This document shows positions 39,242 through 49,724 of a DNA stretch of 64,000 nucleotides, one piece after another (the first letter of the stretch is position 1; the number at the start of each line of letters is the position of its first letter). Below the pieces are notes generated by a model. It made no database searches, was not told the DNA's origin, and worked only from the letters and a program-made list of their open reading frames with translations. This DNA is from Endotrypanum monterogeii. Its lineage: Eukaryota > Euglenozoa > Kinetoplastea > Trypanosomatida > Trypanosomatidae. The stretch is from the NCBI GenBank assembly GCA_000333855.2, contig CM007345.1, positions 673,527 to 737,526 on the forward strand, in the 5' to 3' direction. Position numbers and translations under genes: made by a program.

Positions 39242-41134
39242 TCAATGGAGTTCATTCTCGAGGTATTCATATTCAAATACAAAGTCAGAGACACGGTCGT
39301 GATCCCACTTGTCTTCGAAATCGAAAAAAGTGTACGCGCCGCGCTCCCCCGTTTCTGTGGTCGTCTGCGGTCGTTCCAGTCGCTGGTACCACCGATGCTG
39401 CATTGTGTGGTAGCGGTAGGACCGGGCTTTGAGTTCTCTGGCAGCGAAGTACTGCTGATACGACTTTTGATGGTAATAGAAAATGAAGAATAATGTGTCG
39501 AGGTCCATCTGGTGGTAGATGTCCTTGTTCGATAACACGGGCAGCACCTCCTGGGGAAAATATGGGATCGCGTCGATCGCGTTCGGGGGCTCGTAGGGGC
39601 GCTGTCGCTGCACATCCAGCGTATGCGGCAGGTTACCCAGCGACATGTCCAGGAGCTCATGGATTTTCCTGGGCGTGAACTTAGATCCAGGAGCGGCTCC
39701 AGGCATGGGTGGAAAGGATTGGATAGGGTCTGTGTGCGTATTGCCGACAGGCGTCGATGGAGATGTCGCTGCCATAGGGGTCATCGTCGGCGCTGCCATT
39801 GCTTCTGGTTCTCTCGCCTCGGTCACTGCAGGGACTGGACCGGAGGACGTTACCGGCGAGGCACCGTCGAACACCTGCTGTTGTTGTTGTGTCTTTTGCC
39901 GGTTTTGCTGCTCGGCGGCGCGCCGCTCCCAGGCGTTCTGCATCTGCTTCGGCTTCTCCTCCACACCTAGATGACCAGGCTCCGCAATCTTCACAGCCTT
40001 AGGCTCTGGTGACTTGACGGACTTCAGGGGCTTTGCCCAGTCCTGCGTGACTTTGTTTGTCGTCGAGGCCATCTCCGCCAGTGAGCCGATCGCACCCCCG
40101 CCGCTCATCGCCTCATCGCCAAAGGTGTCGTCGTTGGCCATGTCCATGTCGTCGTCCATCCACTCCGGCACCGGCTCCTCCTCGCCGTTGTCGTTATAGA
40201 CCGGACCGCTCGTGGAGGGGGGTAGCTGGTGCTGGGACACCTGGGCAGGCGCCGATGGGAGCGTCGTTTGGGCGACCAGGGCAGGGGAGATAACTTTGCC
40301 CGGAGTTGGTGACGCCGTCATATCCTTCAGAGAGGCGAGGGATGGGCTGGGTTTGGTCTGCGCCGTGGAAGTTGGCGTCTTTGTCTTGGCCTTGGGCGAT
40401 GGCGCCTTCTTCTCCTCCGATTCGCTAAGATCAAATGACATGACAGGCTTCGACTTCGGCTCCGGTATGTCAAAGCTGTCATAGATAGACATATCCTCCA
40501 TCACCTCCACATCAACATCGTCCTCGAGCACCTTCAGTATGGGCTCCTGCAGGTCATCCACCTCGTCGGTATCTAGCTCCTCGTTATTCACCATGCGCAG
40601 CAGCGCCTCCCATTTGAAGAAATGTGTTTGCAGGTTCTCCAAGCGCATCTGATACTCTGACTTCTGCTGCTGCTTTCCACGGCGCACGCGGTTGTTGTTT
40701 GCCTTCTGCACTTCGTATTCGAGCAGCTCGATCCTTTTTCGGCCCTCCTCGATCGCGTCCTTCAGCCACTGCTCTGTGGCCGAATCAGATTTTTCCAGTG
40801 CGGCAGAGGCTAATCCCTCGTTACTGAAGGCCTTCGTTTTCATTTCCCGCTCAATGGCGCGAAATGTTTCCATGCGCTCCTCGATCTTCTTGCGCGACAC
40901 CTGCATCTTTGTTTTCTCTTTGTAGTCATCGTTTTGCATGAAACTCTTCATGGCCTCACGGTGGCGCTGCAACTTCTTCAATTCGCGCTTCAGGTCGCCC
41001 TCAAGTCGCTCCTTGGCACTGGCGTTGGGTGCGTTGGCGAGTTTCTCGTGCAGCTCATCGTACGCGTCGAGGCCTTCATTGACCTTCTTCAGGAGACGAT
41101 CCGCCTCTGTTTGAACCTTCTTGATGTTTGACAT
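39242..41134 (-). CDS. NOT5: CCR4-NOT complex subunit NOT5 (NOT3/5 family)
   Basis: The protein has 630 residues. The N-terminal ~225 residues are the NOT3-type coiled-coil domain, starting KKVQTEADRLLKKVNEGLDAY and continuing with alternating Lys/Glu heptads. The acidic/Pro/Ser-rich middle (~225-475) is probably disordered. The C-terminal ~150 residues are the NOT2/3/5 box: MDLDTLFFIFYYHQKSYQQY, YHTMQHRWYQRL, and the terminal FDFEDKWDHDRVSDFVFEY. In the cytoplasmic CCR4-NOT deadenylase the NOT box pairs with NOT2 and docks on NOT1. In trypanosomatids this complex is a main route of mRNA decay, which matters because transcription is not controlled gene by gene. Domain order and length match NOT5 of other trypanosomatids. 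A poly-T/AG acceptor lies upstream. Confidence 0.95.
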   Translation of the reverse strand: MSNIKKVQTEADRLLKKVNEGLDAYDELHEKLANAPNASAKERLEGDLKRELKKLQRHREAMKSFMQNDDYKEKTKMQVSRKKIEERMETFRAIEREMKTKAFSNEGLASAALEKSDSATEQWLKDAIEEGRKRIELLEYEVQKANNNRVRRGKQQQKSEYQMRLENLQTHFFKWEALLRMVNNEELDTDEVDDLQEPILKVLEDDVDVEVMEDMSIYDSFDIPEPKSKPVMSFDLSESEEKKAPSPKAKTKTPTSTAQTKPSPSLASLKDMTASPTPGKVISPALVAQTTLPSAPAQVSQHQLPPSTSGPVYNDNGEEEPVPEWMDDDMDMANDDTFGDEAMSGGGAIGSLAEMASTTNKVTQDWAKPLKSVKSPEPKAVKIAEPGHLGVEEKPKQMQNAWERRAAEQQNRQKTQQQQQVFDGASPVTSSGPVPAVTEAREPEAMAAPTMTPMAATSPSTPVGNTHTDPIQSFPPMPGAAPGSKFTPRKIHELLDMSLGNLPHTLDVQRQRPYEPPNAIDAIPYFPQEVLPVLSNKDIYHQMDLDTLFFIFYYHQKSYQQYFAARELKARSYRYHTMQHRWYQRLERPQTTTETGERGAYTFFDFEDKWDHDRVSDFVFEYEYLENELH

Positions 41135-42621
41135 GATAAGGGAACGATGAGGGTGGGTAAGTGAAGAGAAACAACAACAAAATTGAGGGAATTCTTCACA
41201 ACGTCCAATAGAAATGTAGAGCGCGACGTCAAACCATAAAATAAAATATAAAAAAATATTACAACCCTAAAAAAAAAAAAGTTGCGGAGAGGGGAAAATA
41301 GTGTGTGTGTGTGTGTGTGTGTCTCTATTTCCCCCTTTTCCTAGTTGTCTCGTGAATTCACTGCCCGTACACAGACCGTCGCGCACGCGCACCAAGGCCA
41401 GAATAATAAAAAAAAGGAAGAGAGCAAGCGGTGAAACCAACGCACGGAACCTGGGGATAAAATCTTACTACCGCGGCCGTATGTGTGTGGGGGGAGGGGG
41501 AGGGGGAGGGGTAAGTCAGGGATTCGGTCCAAGACACAGGCAGATGGCCTCAACGGCGTACGAGCGAAGCCTTTTTTTTTAAATCTCCTCAAATGATAGA
41601 TACCGAGCTTGGCGGTGGCACGAAGGATTGAGCCCACACTTGCCGATGGGTATGGCGGAACGACGAGGGCAGATAAGCTTCGAGAAAAAAAGGCAGAGAG
41701 TATCGGGGTGAGGGAAAAGGGGAGGGGGGGGGGGAGGTGCGATGGCAAGGAAACGTAAGTATGGAGTCCTGTCACACGAAATCAACACGCGCGCACAACT
41801 GATTCCACACGCTGAAAAGACGAATGCGCACACCAATGAGAAGTAGTTGAACACACATGCACACCCAAAAAAAGAACGTACAGAAGGGATGAGGGATGAC
41901 AAGATGATGATGAGACGTCTTCTAGGCCACACAACGAGGGAAAATGTGTGTAATGCTCGCACGGCGTTGTCCTGACAGAGGTCCCCACAGAAACCTGGTG
42001 CTAGCCAGACGGAAAGAGTGCAGTGGTGCTTGTGTGTGGGGAGTGGGGGAGGTCGTTGTAGTGTTAGTGGCAGATGATGCTGTGGTGTGGGGGCACAGAC
42101 ATCACAGACCCTAATCACTCGGGATGCACTCAAGCCGTGATGTGAATTCTGTCCCTTACCGCTAGCAGTGTATCTCGAGGACTCTTAGCCCTTTTTAAAT
42201 TATTTTTTTTTTCGGTGGAGAGAGAAAGAGAGAGAGAGGAGGGGTGGGGGTGGGGGTGGGGGGCACTGCCTTCAAACTTATAACCTGTGATTCTCGCAAT
42301 GAATCACTGCGTTGGCAATTCATGTCTCCTCCCATCGCGCGAATAAAGGTGGTGTCCTCCCCCCTCAACAAAAGACACACTGCGTGGGGGAGGAGAGGGA
42401 TGGGGGGCCACAGAACCCCATCAGGGAATATGCCCCGCCCCCCCCCCCCCCACCCTCTCCCTCCCCCTCCTCCTTCACTCATACAAAGCATCAAGACAAA
42501 AAAAAAAAAAGATGTAAACTCTCGAAAAGGTGAAAACGGAGTAGTGACCGTAGCAACTTTGTAACGAGAACACGCGTGCCACAGGTATCGGGGGAGCGTC
42601 CCCTCAACTTTGTCTTCTTCC
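41135..42621. other. Intergenic region
   Basis: About 1.5 kb holding the NOT5 acceptor, a GT tract (~41301-41321), a GA tract (~42222-42239) and a C run at 42438-42451, the longest C run on this strand. Open frames up to 184 residues are Leu/Ser/Cys-rich without domains. No gene is seen. Confidence 0.6.
41267..41280 (-). promoter_or_regulatory. Probable spliced-leader acceptor for NOT5
   Basis: On the coding strand twelve T are followed directly by AG, 133 bases upstream of the NOT5 ATG at 41134. No other AG follows a comparable pyrimidine tract before the start codon. This is inferred from sequence only. Confidence 0.6.
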
Positions 42622-44184
42622 TTACACCCAGCTTTTTATGTAACCATCCCACGCAGCCGTAACGACCTTCGTCGGCTCGATCGGGTGCCAGAGGTGTGAC
42701 ACCAGCATCTGAGCGTGGGCTTTGAAGGACTTCTCTAGTTTCTTGGTTGCCCAGTCCCATACATACAACTTGCCACCGATGTCACCGCTCGACAGGTACC
42801 GACCATCATGGCTGAAACTCAGCTGACATCGCGTGCCGGAAATGGTGTGCCCGGTGAACTCGCGGTCGTGCAGAAGTCGCAGACGGCCACCGCCGTCGTC
42901 GCGGAAGACGATTACCTTATTGTTGAGCGACTGTGCGGCAAGGAACTCTGGCTGTGTCGGATGATGCAAAACGTGTGTGATGGCGTGCATTGCCGCGTCA
43001 GCAAACTGCTTAATTTGAACTGGACTACGATAGTCCCAGGTGCGCAGGGTCTTGTCCTCTGAGGTAGTCAGCATCTTGCTTCCGTCGCTTAGGAGCGTCA
43101 GGTTGAAGATAGTTCCCATGTGGCCCGTGTACTCACGCTGATATTTGGCGCAGCCAACGCGCACATCGTAGAGCACAACTTTTTTGTCGACGGCAGCCAG
43201 CAGAAGATGCTCCTCGTCGGAGGGGTGGTGAAGGTGCTGCACGACGGGCAGGTGGTCGGGATTGGTCAACACATGCGAACACGCGCCGCTCTCAACGTCC
43301 CACATGGCCACGGTGCCATCCACCGAGCCGGTCGACATGATTGCGGCATTTGAAGTCACCTCGAGGCTCTTAATAGGCTGTGTGTGCGCCGCAAATGTGG
43401 CGATCAGCTGCCGGGTTGACGAGTTCCACAGCCGGCACCCCCCACCAATGTCGCCTGAGAAGAGTAAATGGCCACAGGCAGGAGGAGCCCAGCGGAGCTG
43501 CTGCACGCCAGACGCCTTGAGGGCAGTTTGTCCACCTGTGTGGCCGCCACCTTCCTTCCCCACGGACGAGGAGGCGGATGCAGAGACAGCAGCGCCAGCC
43601 GATGCTTGAAGGTCTTCTGATACCTTGAACAAACCACGCATCGTCCGAGGTGGCTTGCACGCCTTCTGCTTCGTCGACTGCTCATGCTCCAGTACGCTCG
43701 ACGGTGGCTCTAAGAAAGACCGGCCGAGGTAGTTGACCCGCTCGACGCCATCCACAAAAACCGCTATCGGTGACCTGCTTGCCGCAGACGCGAGACGAGC
43801 AGTCGACGTGACTGCAGTGCGAGCACTAGAGGATGCACCGAGCGCCGCCTCCGTATTCTCACGCCTAGCCTTTTTCAAAGCCTGCGCTATGGCACCGCTG
43901 GACGGACTGCCGATGCCCGTTGCCGCCGCCGCTATTGTGTGGTCGACCGACGACGCATTGTCATCGACCTGCAGCAGTGAGGGCGGCGGGTCAGGGTACA
44001 CCTTTCTAGCGTCCTCTGGACTGCTGTACAGAGCGAGAAGCTCTACAACGCTGCTGTCTCTGCGCTTCATGAGAGATGTTAGGTATGAGTCTGTGACTAG
44101 TTCTTCCTCAGTCAGGCCGTCTTTTCTGAAGGCCTGCAGGCGAGACAAGTCCGCCGGTGTGGGTGGTCGATCGGTGGGAAACAT
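42622..44184 (-). CDS. PRP17: Pre-mRNA splicing factor PRP17/CDC40-like WD40 protein
   Basis: The protein has 520 residues from the ATG at 44184; upstream the frame runs through a TA tract. Residues ~220-520 form a WD40 propeller of about seven repeats. The last two repeats carry the PRP17 signature: FTGHTISGTRCQLSFSHDG, YLSSGDIGGKLYVWDW, then LWHPIEPTKVVTAAWDGYIK at the C terminus. The N-terminal ~220 residues are Ala/Ser-rich with acidic helices. The short segment FVDGVERVNYLGRSFLEPP corresponds to the conserved PRP17 peptide that precedes the propeller and contacts the spliceosome core. PRP17 acts at the second catalytic step of cis-splicing. In trypanosomatids it would serve mainly spliced-leader trans-splicing. 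Confidence 0.92.
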   Translation of the reverse strand: MFPTDRPPTPADLSRLQAFRKDGLTEEELVTDSYLTSLMKRRDSSVVELLALYSSPEDARKVYPDPPPSLLQVDDNASSVDHTIAAAATGIGSPSSGAIAQALKKARRENTEAALGASSSARTAVTSTARLASAASRSPIAVFVDGVERVNYLGRSFLEPPSSVLEHEQSTKQKACKPPRTMRGLFKVSEDLQASAGAAVSASASSSVGKEGGGHTGGQTALKASGVQQLRWAPPACGHLLFSGDIGGGCRLWNSSTRQLIATFAAHTQPIKSLEVTSNAAIMSTGSVDGTVAMWDVESGACSHVLTNPDHLPVVQHLHHPSDEEHLLLAAVDKKVVLYDVRVGCAKYQREYTGHMGTIFNLTLLSDGSKMLTTSEDKTLRTWDYRSPVQIKQFADAAMHAITHVLHHPTQPEFLAAQSLNNKVIVFRDDGGGRLRLLHDREFTGHTISGTRCQLSFSHDGRYLSSGDIGGKLYVWDWATKKLEKSFKAHAQMLVSHLWHPIEPTKVVTAAWDGYIKSWV

Positions 44185-44214
44185 TAAAGGGTTTGGTGGA
44201 GCGTTGAATATATA

Positions 44215-44216
<2 letters not shown>

Positions 44217-44252
<36 letters not shown>
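44217..44252. repeat. (TA)n microsatellite
   Basis: This is an AT dinucleotide tract, almost uninterrupted, about 30 bases upstream of the PRP17 start. Confidence 0.95.
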
Positions 44253-44258
<6 letters not shown>

Positions 44259-44573
44259 GTGTGGAGGGGGTGGGGGGGGGGTGGGTTCTGTCGTACAGAT
44301 GAAAACAAAGAGAGGTGCAGTCTCTCTCCCTCTCTCCCAACTAGAAGTACTTTTTTCTGTCCGAGTCGTGCACATGGGGATGCGGTGGATGTTTTTTTTT
44401 TTAATTTCACGTGGACAATAATCAAAGCGAGACGACAGGTCACAAGAGGAAAGAAAGGTGGGGAGGGGAGGGGGTACAGCCCTAGCAAACACGCCCGCCT
44501 GTGTGTGTGTGTGGGGGGGCGGTGTGCAGCTCGCGAAGGCACTGGGATCATCGAGGCTATTGAGCTCCGCGGG

Positions 44574-44591
44574 ACTCGGCCATGGCCGAGT
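44574..44591. repeat. Perfect 18-bp palindrome
   Basis: The sequence ACTCGGCCATGGCCGAGT equals its own reverse complement over 18 bases. It lies in non-coding DNA between PRP17 and the TPM-domain gene. Confidence 0.9.
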
Positions 44592-45150
44592 AGACTTCAC
44601 GATATGGCTACTGTAGCTTCCATGAGAAATACGCCGCCTTCACCCTCTCGTCTCCTGAGTGATTTTTCGTGCGTGCCTCAGTGAGTCGTGAAGAAAATGA
44701 GAAGTGCCAGAAGCATTTATTTGGAATGATTTCTTTGGAGTGGGGAGGGGGTATCCTTTGCGACCCTCCCAAGGGGCTTAAACAGCCCCCGCGTTAGCTC
44801 ACAGACGCGTTGGAGCCTCCCCCTTTTTCGGATGCAGAGCTCGAGGGTTACTTTTGCTGCAGACAGGAGAAGTCAGATAAGGTGCTCATAATGGTTAAAA
44901 TGTGTTAGGGGAGTCATGGGAAACACACATACGACACATCGTCACACAGAAGCAAACACAGGGCGTAGTACACCACACACGGAGACACACCGTGCGTGTA
45001 TCGAGTCATCTTCGGGGATGCACGTGCATACAGAGCAGATGCTCCACACCAACATTTATACGAGAGAAACACTATCTTGTGTGTGTGTGTGCGGGGCAGG
45101 GGGGGGGCGGAGTAGGTGACCATGGTCACACACACACACACACACAGGGG

Positions 45151-46491
45151 CTACCCCTTGAGGTTCCCGCTCTTCTTATGTGACTGGCTTCCATCAAGAA
45201 GGAAGTCGTACCACTGCTTATCTGCTTCTGCCTCGACTGGCCTGTAGAGGGGCAGCAGCACCTCGCGCCCGATATGGCAGTTTTCGCAACTGTATGTCAA
45301 CTTTTTAAGCCCATCCTCTATCTTTGATGGTAGCTTCACGATCTCTTTTTCTAGGCCGCATGTGTAGTAGTGGCAGTCAATACACTGTAGGCACTTGGTG
45401 TTCTGGTGCATGTCGCGGGAGCAAAGCACAACACTGTGGCCATCAGCGCAGTGAGGACACTTCCACACGCGGTAGTAGGCACATCCGTTGATGAGCTCCA
45501 GGTACTGACCTCGTGTCATCACCTTACGCAGCGTGGCGTCATCGCGGACGCGATTCATGAGGTGATGGCACTCAGGACAAATTGTGTCGAGCAACTGGCT
45601 CACAAGCCATGCCGAGCAGCCTGTGAAAAACAGAACGCCGACGATGAGATAGGGTACTTGCTTCGCCCCGTAGCGCATAGTCTTTCCAACGAACCGCACC
45701 TTGTTGCGCGTGGGCAATGCCAGTACGCCTTTCTCCCACCGCGTGTGCATCTCCTGTGCTTGACGCGCTACAGCGTAGACGAGCTGCACCGTTGCCTGGC
45801 TTGGCATTCCATCGCGTACAAGAGGTCGAAACACTTCATTCACGGCGGGTGAGAGAAAATGATTGTCGAAGTATTCCTCAATGGACAGGCCGCTAATTAG
45901 TTGCACCGTCGCCTCTCGCTGGGCAATGACGAGCAGCAGGCCGTTGCCGCTGGGCTCTCCGATGGCCCAGTTAAAGAAGATGGAGTTCGCAAAGGCCTTG
46001 GGGGTGGTGTATCCCACGGTAGGGACGAGCACCACGTACATATCTGTTTTGCAGAGCGACTGCATCTTGTCAATTGTCTGCTCAATCTCCATCCGGTCCT
46101 CAGAGCTGAGAATGCCAACCAAGTCAGACACACGCTTCTTAGCGTAGCGCGGTACGAGCTCCCAGGGCCGCTCCGTCTTGCGGTAGTGGATCTCATCCAT
46201 CGTTTGCATTTTTTCAAAGGAGGCAACGATTTCTTTGTTGTTGCGTTGACGCCCTTCTTTGAGGTCCGCCGCCAGATCTCGACTCTGGCCGAGCTTTGAT
46301 AGCGGCGAGAGCAGATCCAAGCCCGCATGTCGCTTCGAAATGAAGAGTGATGAGGAGGACGGAGACGACGTGGCGACAGTCGTGGTCGTGGATACTCGGT
46401 CCAATCCACTGCCCAGCCTTGCATCACCTGCATTGCAAAGACCTTCGCATGGCAGCCTCACCCCGGCCACAGTGCTGCACCGGCGCCACAT
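45151..46491 (-). CDS. TPM-domain membrane protein with zinc-ribbon-like C terminus
   Basis: The protein has 446 residues from the ATG at 46491 (MWRRCSTVAGVRLPCEGL, a possible mitochondrial presequence). Residues ~130-265 match the TPM (TLP18.3/Psb32/MOLO-1) fold: VGILSSEDRMEIEQTIDKM, the strand MYVVLVPTVG, FFNWAIGEPSGNGLLLVIA and then VQLISGLSIEEYF. One transmembrane helix follows (~280-302, VPYLIVGVLFFTGCSAWLV). After it come spaced cysteine pairs: CPEC (~305), CPHC (~345), C-x-x-C-x-x-C-x-x-x-x-C (~371) and CENC (~402), likely binding zinc on the other side of the membrane. In plants TPM proteins act in photosystem repair and some have acid phosphatase activity. No function is established by this sequence. 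Confidence 0.85.
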   Translation of the reverse strand: MWRRCSTVAGVRLPCEGLCNAGDARLGSGLDRVSTTTTVATSSPSSSSLFISKRHAGLDLLSPLSKLGQSRDLAADLKEGRQRNNKEIVASFEKMQTMDEIHYRKTERPWELVPRYAKKRVSDLVGILSSEDRMEIEQTIDKMQSLCKTDMYVVLVPTVGYTTPKAFANSIFFNWAIGEPSGNGLLLVIAQREATVQLISGLSIEEYFDNHFLSPAVNEVFRPLVRDGMPSQATVQLVYAVARQAQEMHTRWEKGVLALPTRNKVRFVGKTMRYGAKQVPYLIVGVLFFTGCSAWLVSQLLDTICPECHHLMNRVRDDATLRKVMTRGQYLELINGCAYYRVWKCPHCADGHSVVLCSRDMHQNTKCLQCIDCHYYTCGLEKEIVKLPSKIEDGLKKLTYSCENCHIGREVLLPLYRPVEAEADKQWYDFLLDGSQSHKKSGNLKG

Positions 46492-47258
46492 TAACAAATT
46501 ATTTTCCTCTTTATTTTCGTTTTTCTCGACCGGTCGGTGATGAAGACAAATGTATATATCAGCGACAACGACGACCAACGGGGCAATAAATAAATAAATA
46601 TCAATATATAGCTGGAGCAAGGATCGATGCAGGTCCGACACTCTTCTCGCACTAAACTCTCACCGTTCCCTGTATCTTGCTGACCTGTGCAGGTGCCATG
46701 TGGTGACGAGAAAGGCCCTATGGAGAGAAACGGGAAGTTGTATGTGTGTGTGTGTGTGGTGGGGGGGGAGTTAGACAGACGACAATGACAAGAAAGAAAC
46801 AAAAATTGGAACCGCCGCGTCATAAGATTGCGAAATCATTGAGGGTATTCCCATGCAATCATGCGATCAGGAGGGAGGGGGCTTTCAGCCTCTCTTCACG
46901 AGGAACTGTGATGTACGACTCCTCGCATTGGGAGAGGGGGTAGAGAGCCAGGCATGAAAAAAAAAAGATATATTTTTCTCATTTATTCCCCTTGCCAGCG
47001 GTTGCACTTGACAGGCTGAAATGCAGCCCATGTGTACGTGAGCACAAGAAGGTTTTCTTCAGGGAGATTTTGATGTTGTGGCCCAAACAACAACAACAAC
47101 AACAACAAAAAAAGAGTAACAGTGGTCTTCTCAGCTACGAAGAGGAAGGGCAGAAAAAGGATTTGGATGGTAATTGGCGATTGCAGTTCACCTCTCTTCT
47201 TCTTTCCATTTTTTAATGATGCGCACTTCTGTGGCGCTCACCGTACATGTGGTGTCAG
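46492..47258. other. Intergenic region
   Basis: About 770 bases with a GT tract (~46741-46757) and a (CAA)n patch (~47089-47108). No gene is seen. Confidence 0.65.
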
Positions 47259-48331
47259 TCATATGGTGCCCTCCATTTCACTCAGCTGGAGAGCCATCAG
47301 TGCCATTCGCTGGTTGATCTGGTTCATGTGAGTCTCGTGCGCTTGTCGTACGGCCAGCCAACGCTCCTGCAAGACTTCATAGCGCTGGACGTTGGAGCGC
47401 GCAAACACCGCCACGTCGAACATCTCAACTGGTGTACTGACCTCAAGGAGAGGAGCAGCGTTGCACCCCACTGCCGCCCATGCCCCTTGCCAGACCTGCT
47501 TCTCTGTCTCGGAGGCGATCGCACGGGAAGACCGATAAGCGACGAAGCTGCGCACTAAGACTGTCCAATATATCACCGTCACTACTGCCGCGCATGCTCC
47601 ACAGACTCTCCGTGTAGCGCTGCAATCTAATCAACTGCTTATTTACACGATTGACCGTCTCAGTGTAACGAGACTCGCAGTATACCAAGTCTGCGAGGTC
47701 GCCGCGATGCGCCTTAGCAGCGAGTCAAGGCTGCGTTGGCTCCCGGCCGCAGCGTCTGCTGTCACCGCCGCCGCGGCTGGTGCAGCGAGGGGGGGGGGGG
47801 GGGAGCAAGACACTTGGCTGTCTCCACCGTGGCAGGCGTGGGCGCATCGCTGCCTTGAGTCACCCACCCAAATAGGTCTTCCTCCTCATCTGCTTGAACA
47901 TTCCACGCAGTGGGGGCGGGTGTGGGTGATCGAGTGGGTACTGTGGCGCGGTAACCCACCGCTTCGCCGAGCGCACATGTTCCTGCTGGCATAGCGGAGA
48001 AAGCAGCCATGGGGCTGACAACTTCGTTGGAGAAGGAACTGGGGAGACAGAGGTCTATGTAGCGCTCTTTTTGCAGCCGCAGCAGCTTCAGCGCGATTCG
48101 GCGGCGGTGTTCTGCTGTGTCATCGCTTTCAGTCCCTTGAGTTTCGTTGAGGAGCGCTGCCGCAGATGGTGTGGTCCGTCCGCTGATTATATCGTCGTTT
48201 TGCTCAGCGGCAATTCTCGCTTTGACGCGGATTAAGTGCGCCTGTAGTCGCCGCAGGCATTCCTGCAGTGGTGCTCCCATGTCGGCAAGGACAAGAGATG
48301 AAGCAGTCACCCCCGCCATGGTGGGGTTCAT
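47259..48331 (-). pseudogene. Frame-broken hypothetical gene (at least three frame changes)
   Basis: A coding region starts at the ATG at 48331 (or 48319) and ends at the stop at 47259, but it needs three frame changes. The first frame (…LRRLQAHLIRVKARIAAE…, down to …VETAKCLAPPPP) breaks at a G15 run at 47789-47803. The second (…GSQRSLDSLL) gives way near 47715-47730 to the third (AKAHRGDLADLVYCESRYTE…LSAQLRRL). That gives way between about 47520 and 47560 to the last (AIASETEKQVWQGAW…MALQLSEMEGTI). All four pieces have coding-like composition and predicted helix, so together they look like one ~350-residue coiled-coil protein. I do not know its family. The first break could be a homopolymer error; the other two are not at homopolymers. 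It is either a decaying gene or poor sequence. Confidence 0.65.
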
Positions 48332-48727
48332 TGAGGCGCACGTTGCATAGATACTGTATGCATTCCCCCTTTTTTTTTTTGAAAGGGAGGGGAGCGACGT
48401 ACACTGTGTCGATCTCATGACGAGGGAGAGGAAGCGTGGGGAAAGGAAAAAGGTGTCATGAGTGGAGCGCGCTGATCGCTCACATACACAAATTAAAAAA
48501 AAAAAAATGTTCGTTCAGAAAGCCCCACAGAGACGTTTCTCGATAGATTTCCTCGCGGTGTACAACCAACCAAACAACCAAACGCACAAGATCAAAGGAG
48601 GGCAGAACAACATGCGGGGTTGGTGGGCAAAAGGGTGTCGACAACGGGAAATGTAACAAAAAGCAAAGCGAAGATGCTCGGGGTGGTTCTCTTTGTTAGC
48701 TGAAAGTCAAAAAAAAAACTTTTTAAG

Positions 48728-48759
<32 letters not shown>

Positions 48760-49724
48760 CATGCATGCATCTATGAGATATGCAAAACACCAATATCGAG
48801 AACCGCACGCCCTCATACTTGCATCACAGTACACGTGAAACTATATTTTCCTTCCCTGTTTTACGTTCAACTCACAACACCAAAGCTCTGTTGAAAGGAG
48901 AAACAACAACAACAAAAATGACAAGACCAACCGTGAAACGACAATAAAAGCCTCACGTGCGGCCGTGCATCTCCGCCACCGACACTAGTGAACTTACACC
49001 CCCCCTAAAAAAAAAAGATAAGTAGCTTGAAAGGAGGCTGATATGGAGAGGATGGAGACCGCTTTCTTTTATATGATCCCACCGATGCCCACCGTTTTTT
49101 TTTTCCAGCGGATAAATCGTTTTTGTGTGGCTCAACACATCCTCTCCCCCCTCTCCCCTATTCGTTGGGTGGTGGTGGTAAATACCCGCCCAGGCTCGCT
49201 ATGATTGGGTTAAAAAAAAATACATCGCTAAATAGTGATAGGAGATGTGGGCGAGGGGGGGGGGAGTTGGCCAAGTAGATGCACGAGGAAAAAAAAAACA
49301 TATGAGAAGCAACTAGGGGCTGGTGAGAAGGAATCGTAAAGCGAGAGTCTTATCAGAGTCAAAACAGTTGACAAGGTGCATGTCTTTAGGATTACATACA
49401 CACACATATATGTATATATATATGTATATATATATATAGAGAGAGAGAGAAAACCCACCCCCCCCTCCCCCTCTATCCTCTCATCACAACCGTTGGTGCT
49501 ACAGAAATGAAAGTGCATAGGTTGAGCAAATAGTGGCCTTTGGCTGACACGCCTTCCTCCTCTCTCCACAGGCACGGAGGGGGTGAAAACGGGGTACCAG
49601 CATGGGGTTGACAAGCCCTCGCACTGTGGTATAGGAGTGTGCGTACGTGTGCATCGAAAGCGAGGGAAAGGGGGGGGACAAAGGTGACTGCACACAAACG
49701 CACTCTTCTTGCTTGAAATGATCA
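48332..49724. other. Intergenic region with (TA)n
   Basis: About 1.4 kb with T runs (~48369-48380), a TA tract (48730-48756), A runs (~49010, ~49290) and a compound TA/GA tract (49406-49450). No supported gene. Confidence 0.6.
48730..48756. repeat. (TA)n microsatellite
   Basis: This is a continuous AT dinucleotide tract of about 27 bases. Confidence 0.95.

Larger units (their letters stand above)
44185..45150. other. Intergenic region with (TA)n and an 18-bp palindrome
   Basis: A TA tract at 44217-44252 lies just upstream of PRP17. A perfect palindrome is at 44574-44591. GT (~44501-44513, ~45078-45091) and CA (~45127-45147) tracts are also present. No gene is recognised. Confidence 0.65.

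Noticed and set aside
41579..42133. 184-codon minus-strand frame upstream of NOT5
   Set aside because: Composition is Pro/Leu/Ser/Cys-rich from pyrimidine-rich flanking DNA, with no domain and no codon bias like the neighbouring genes.
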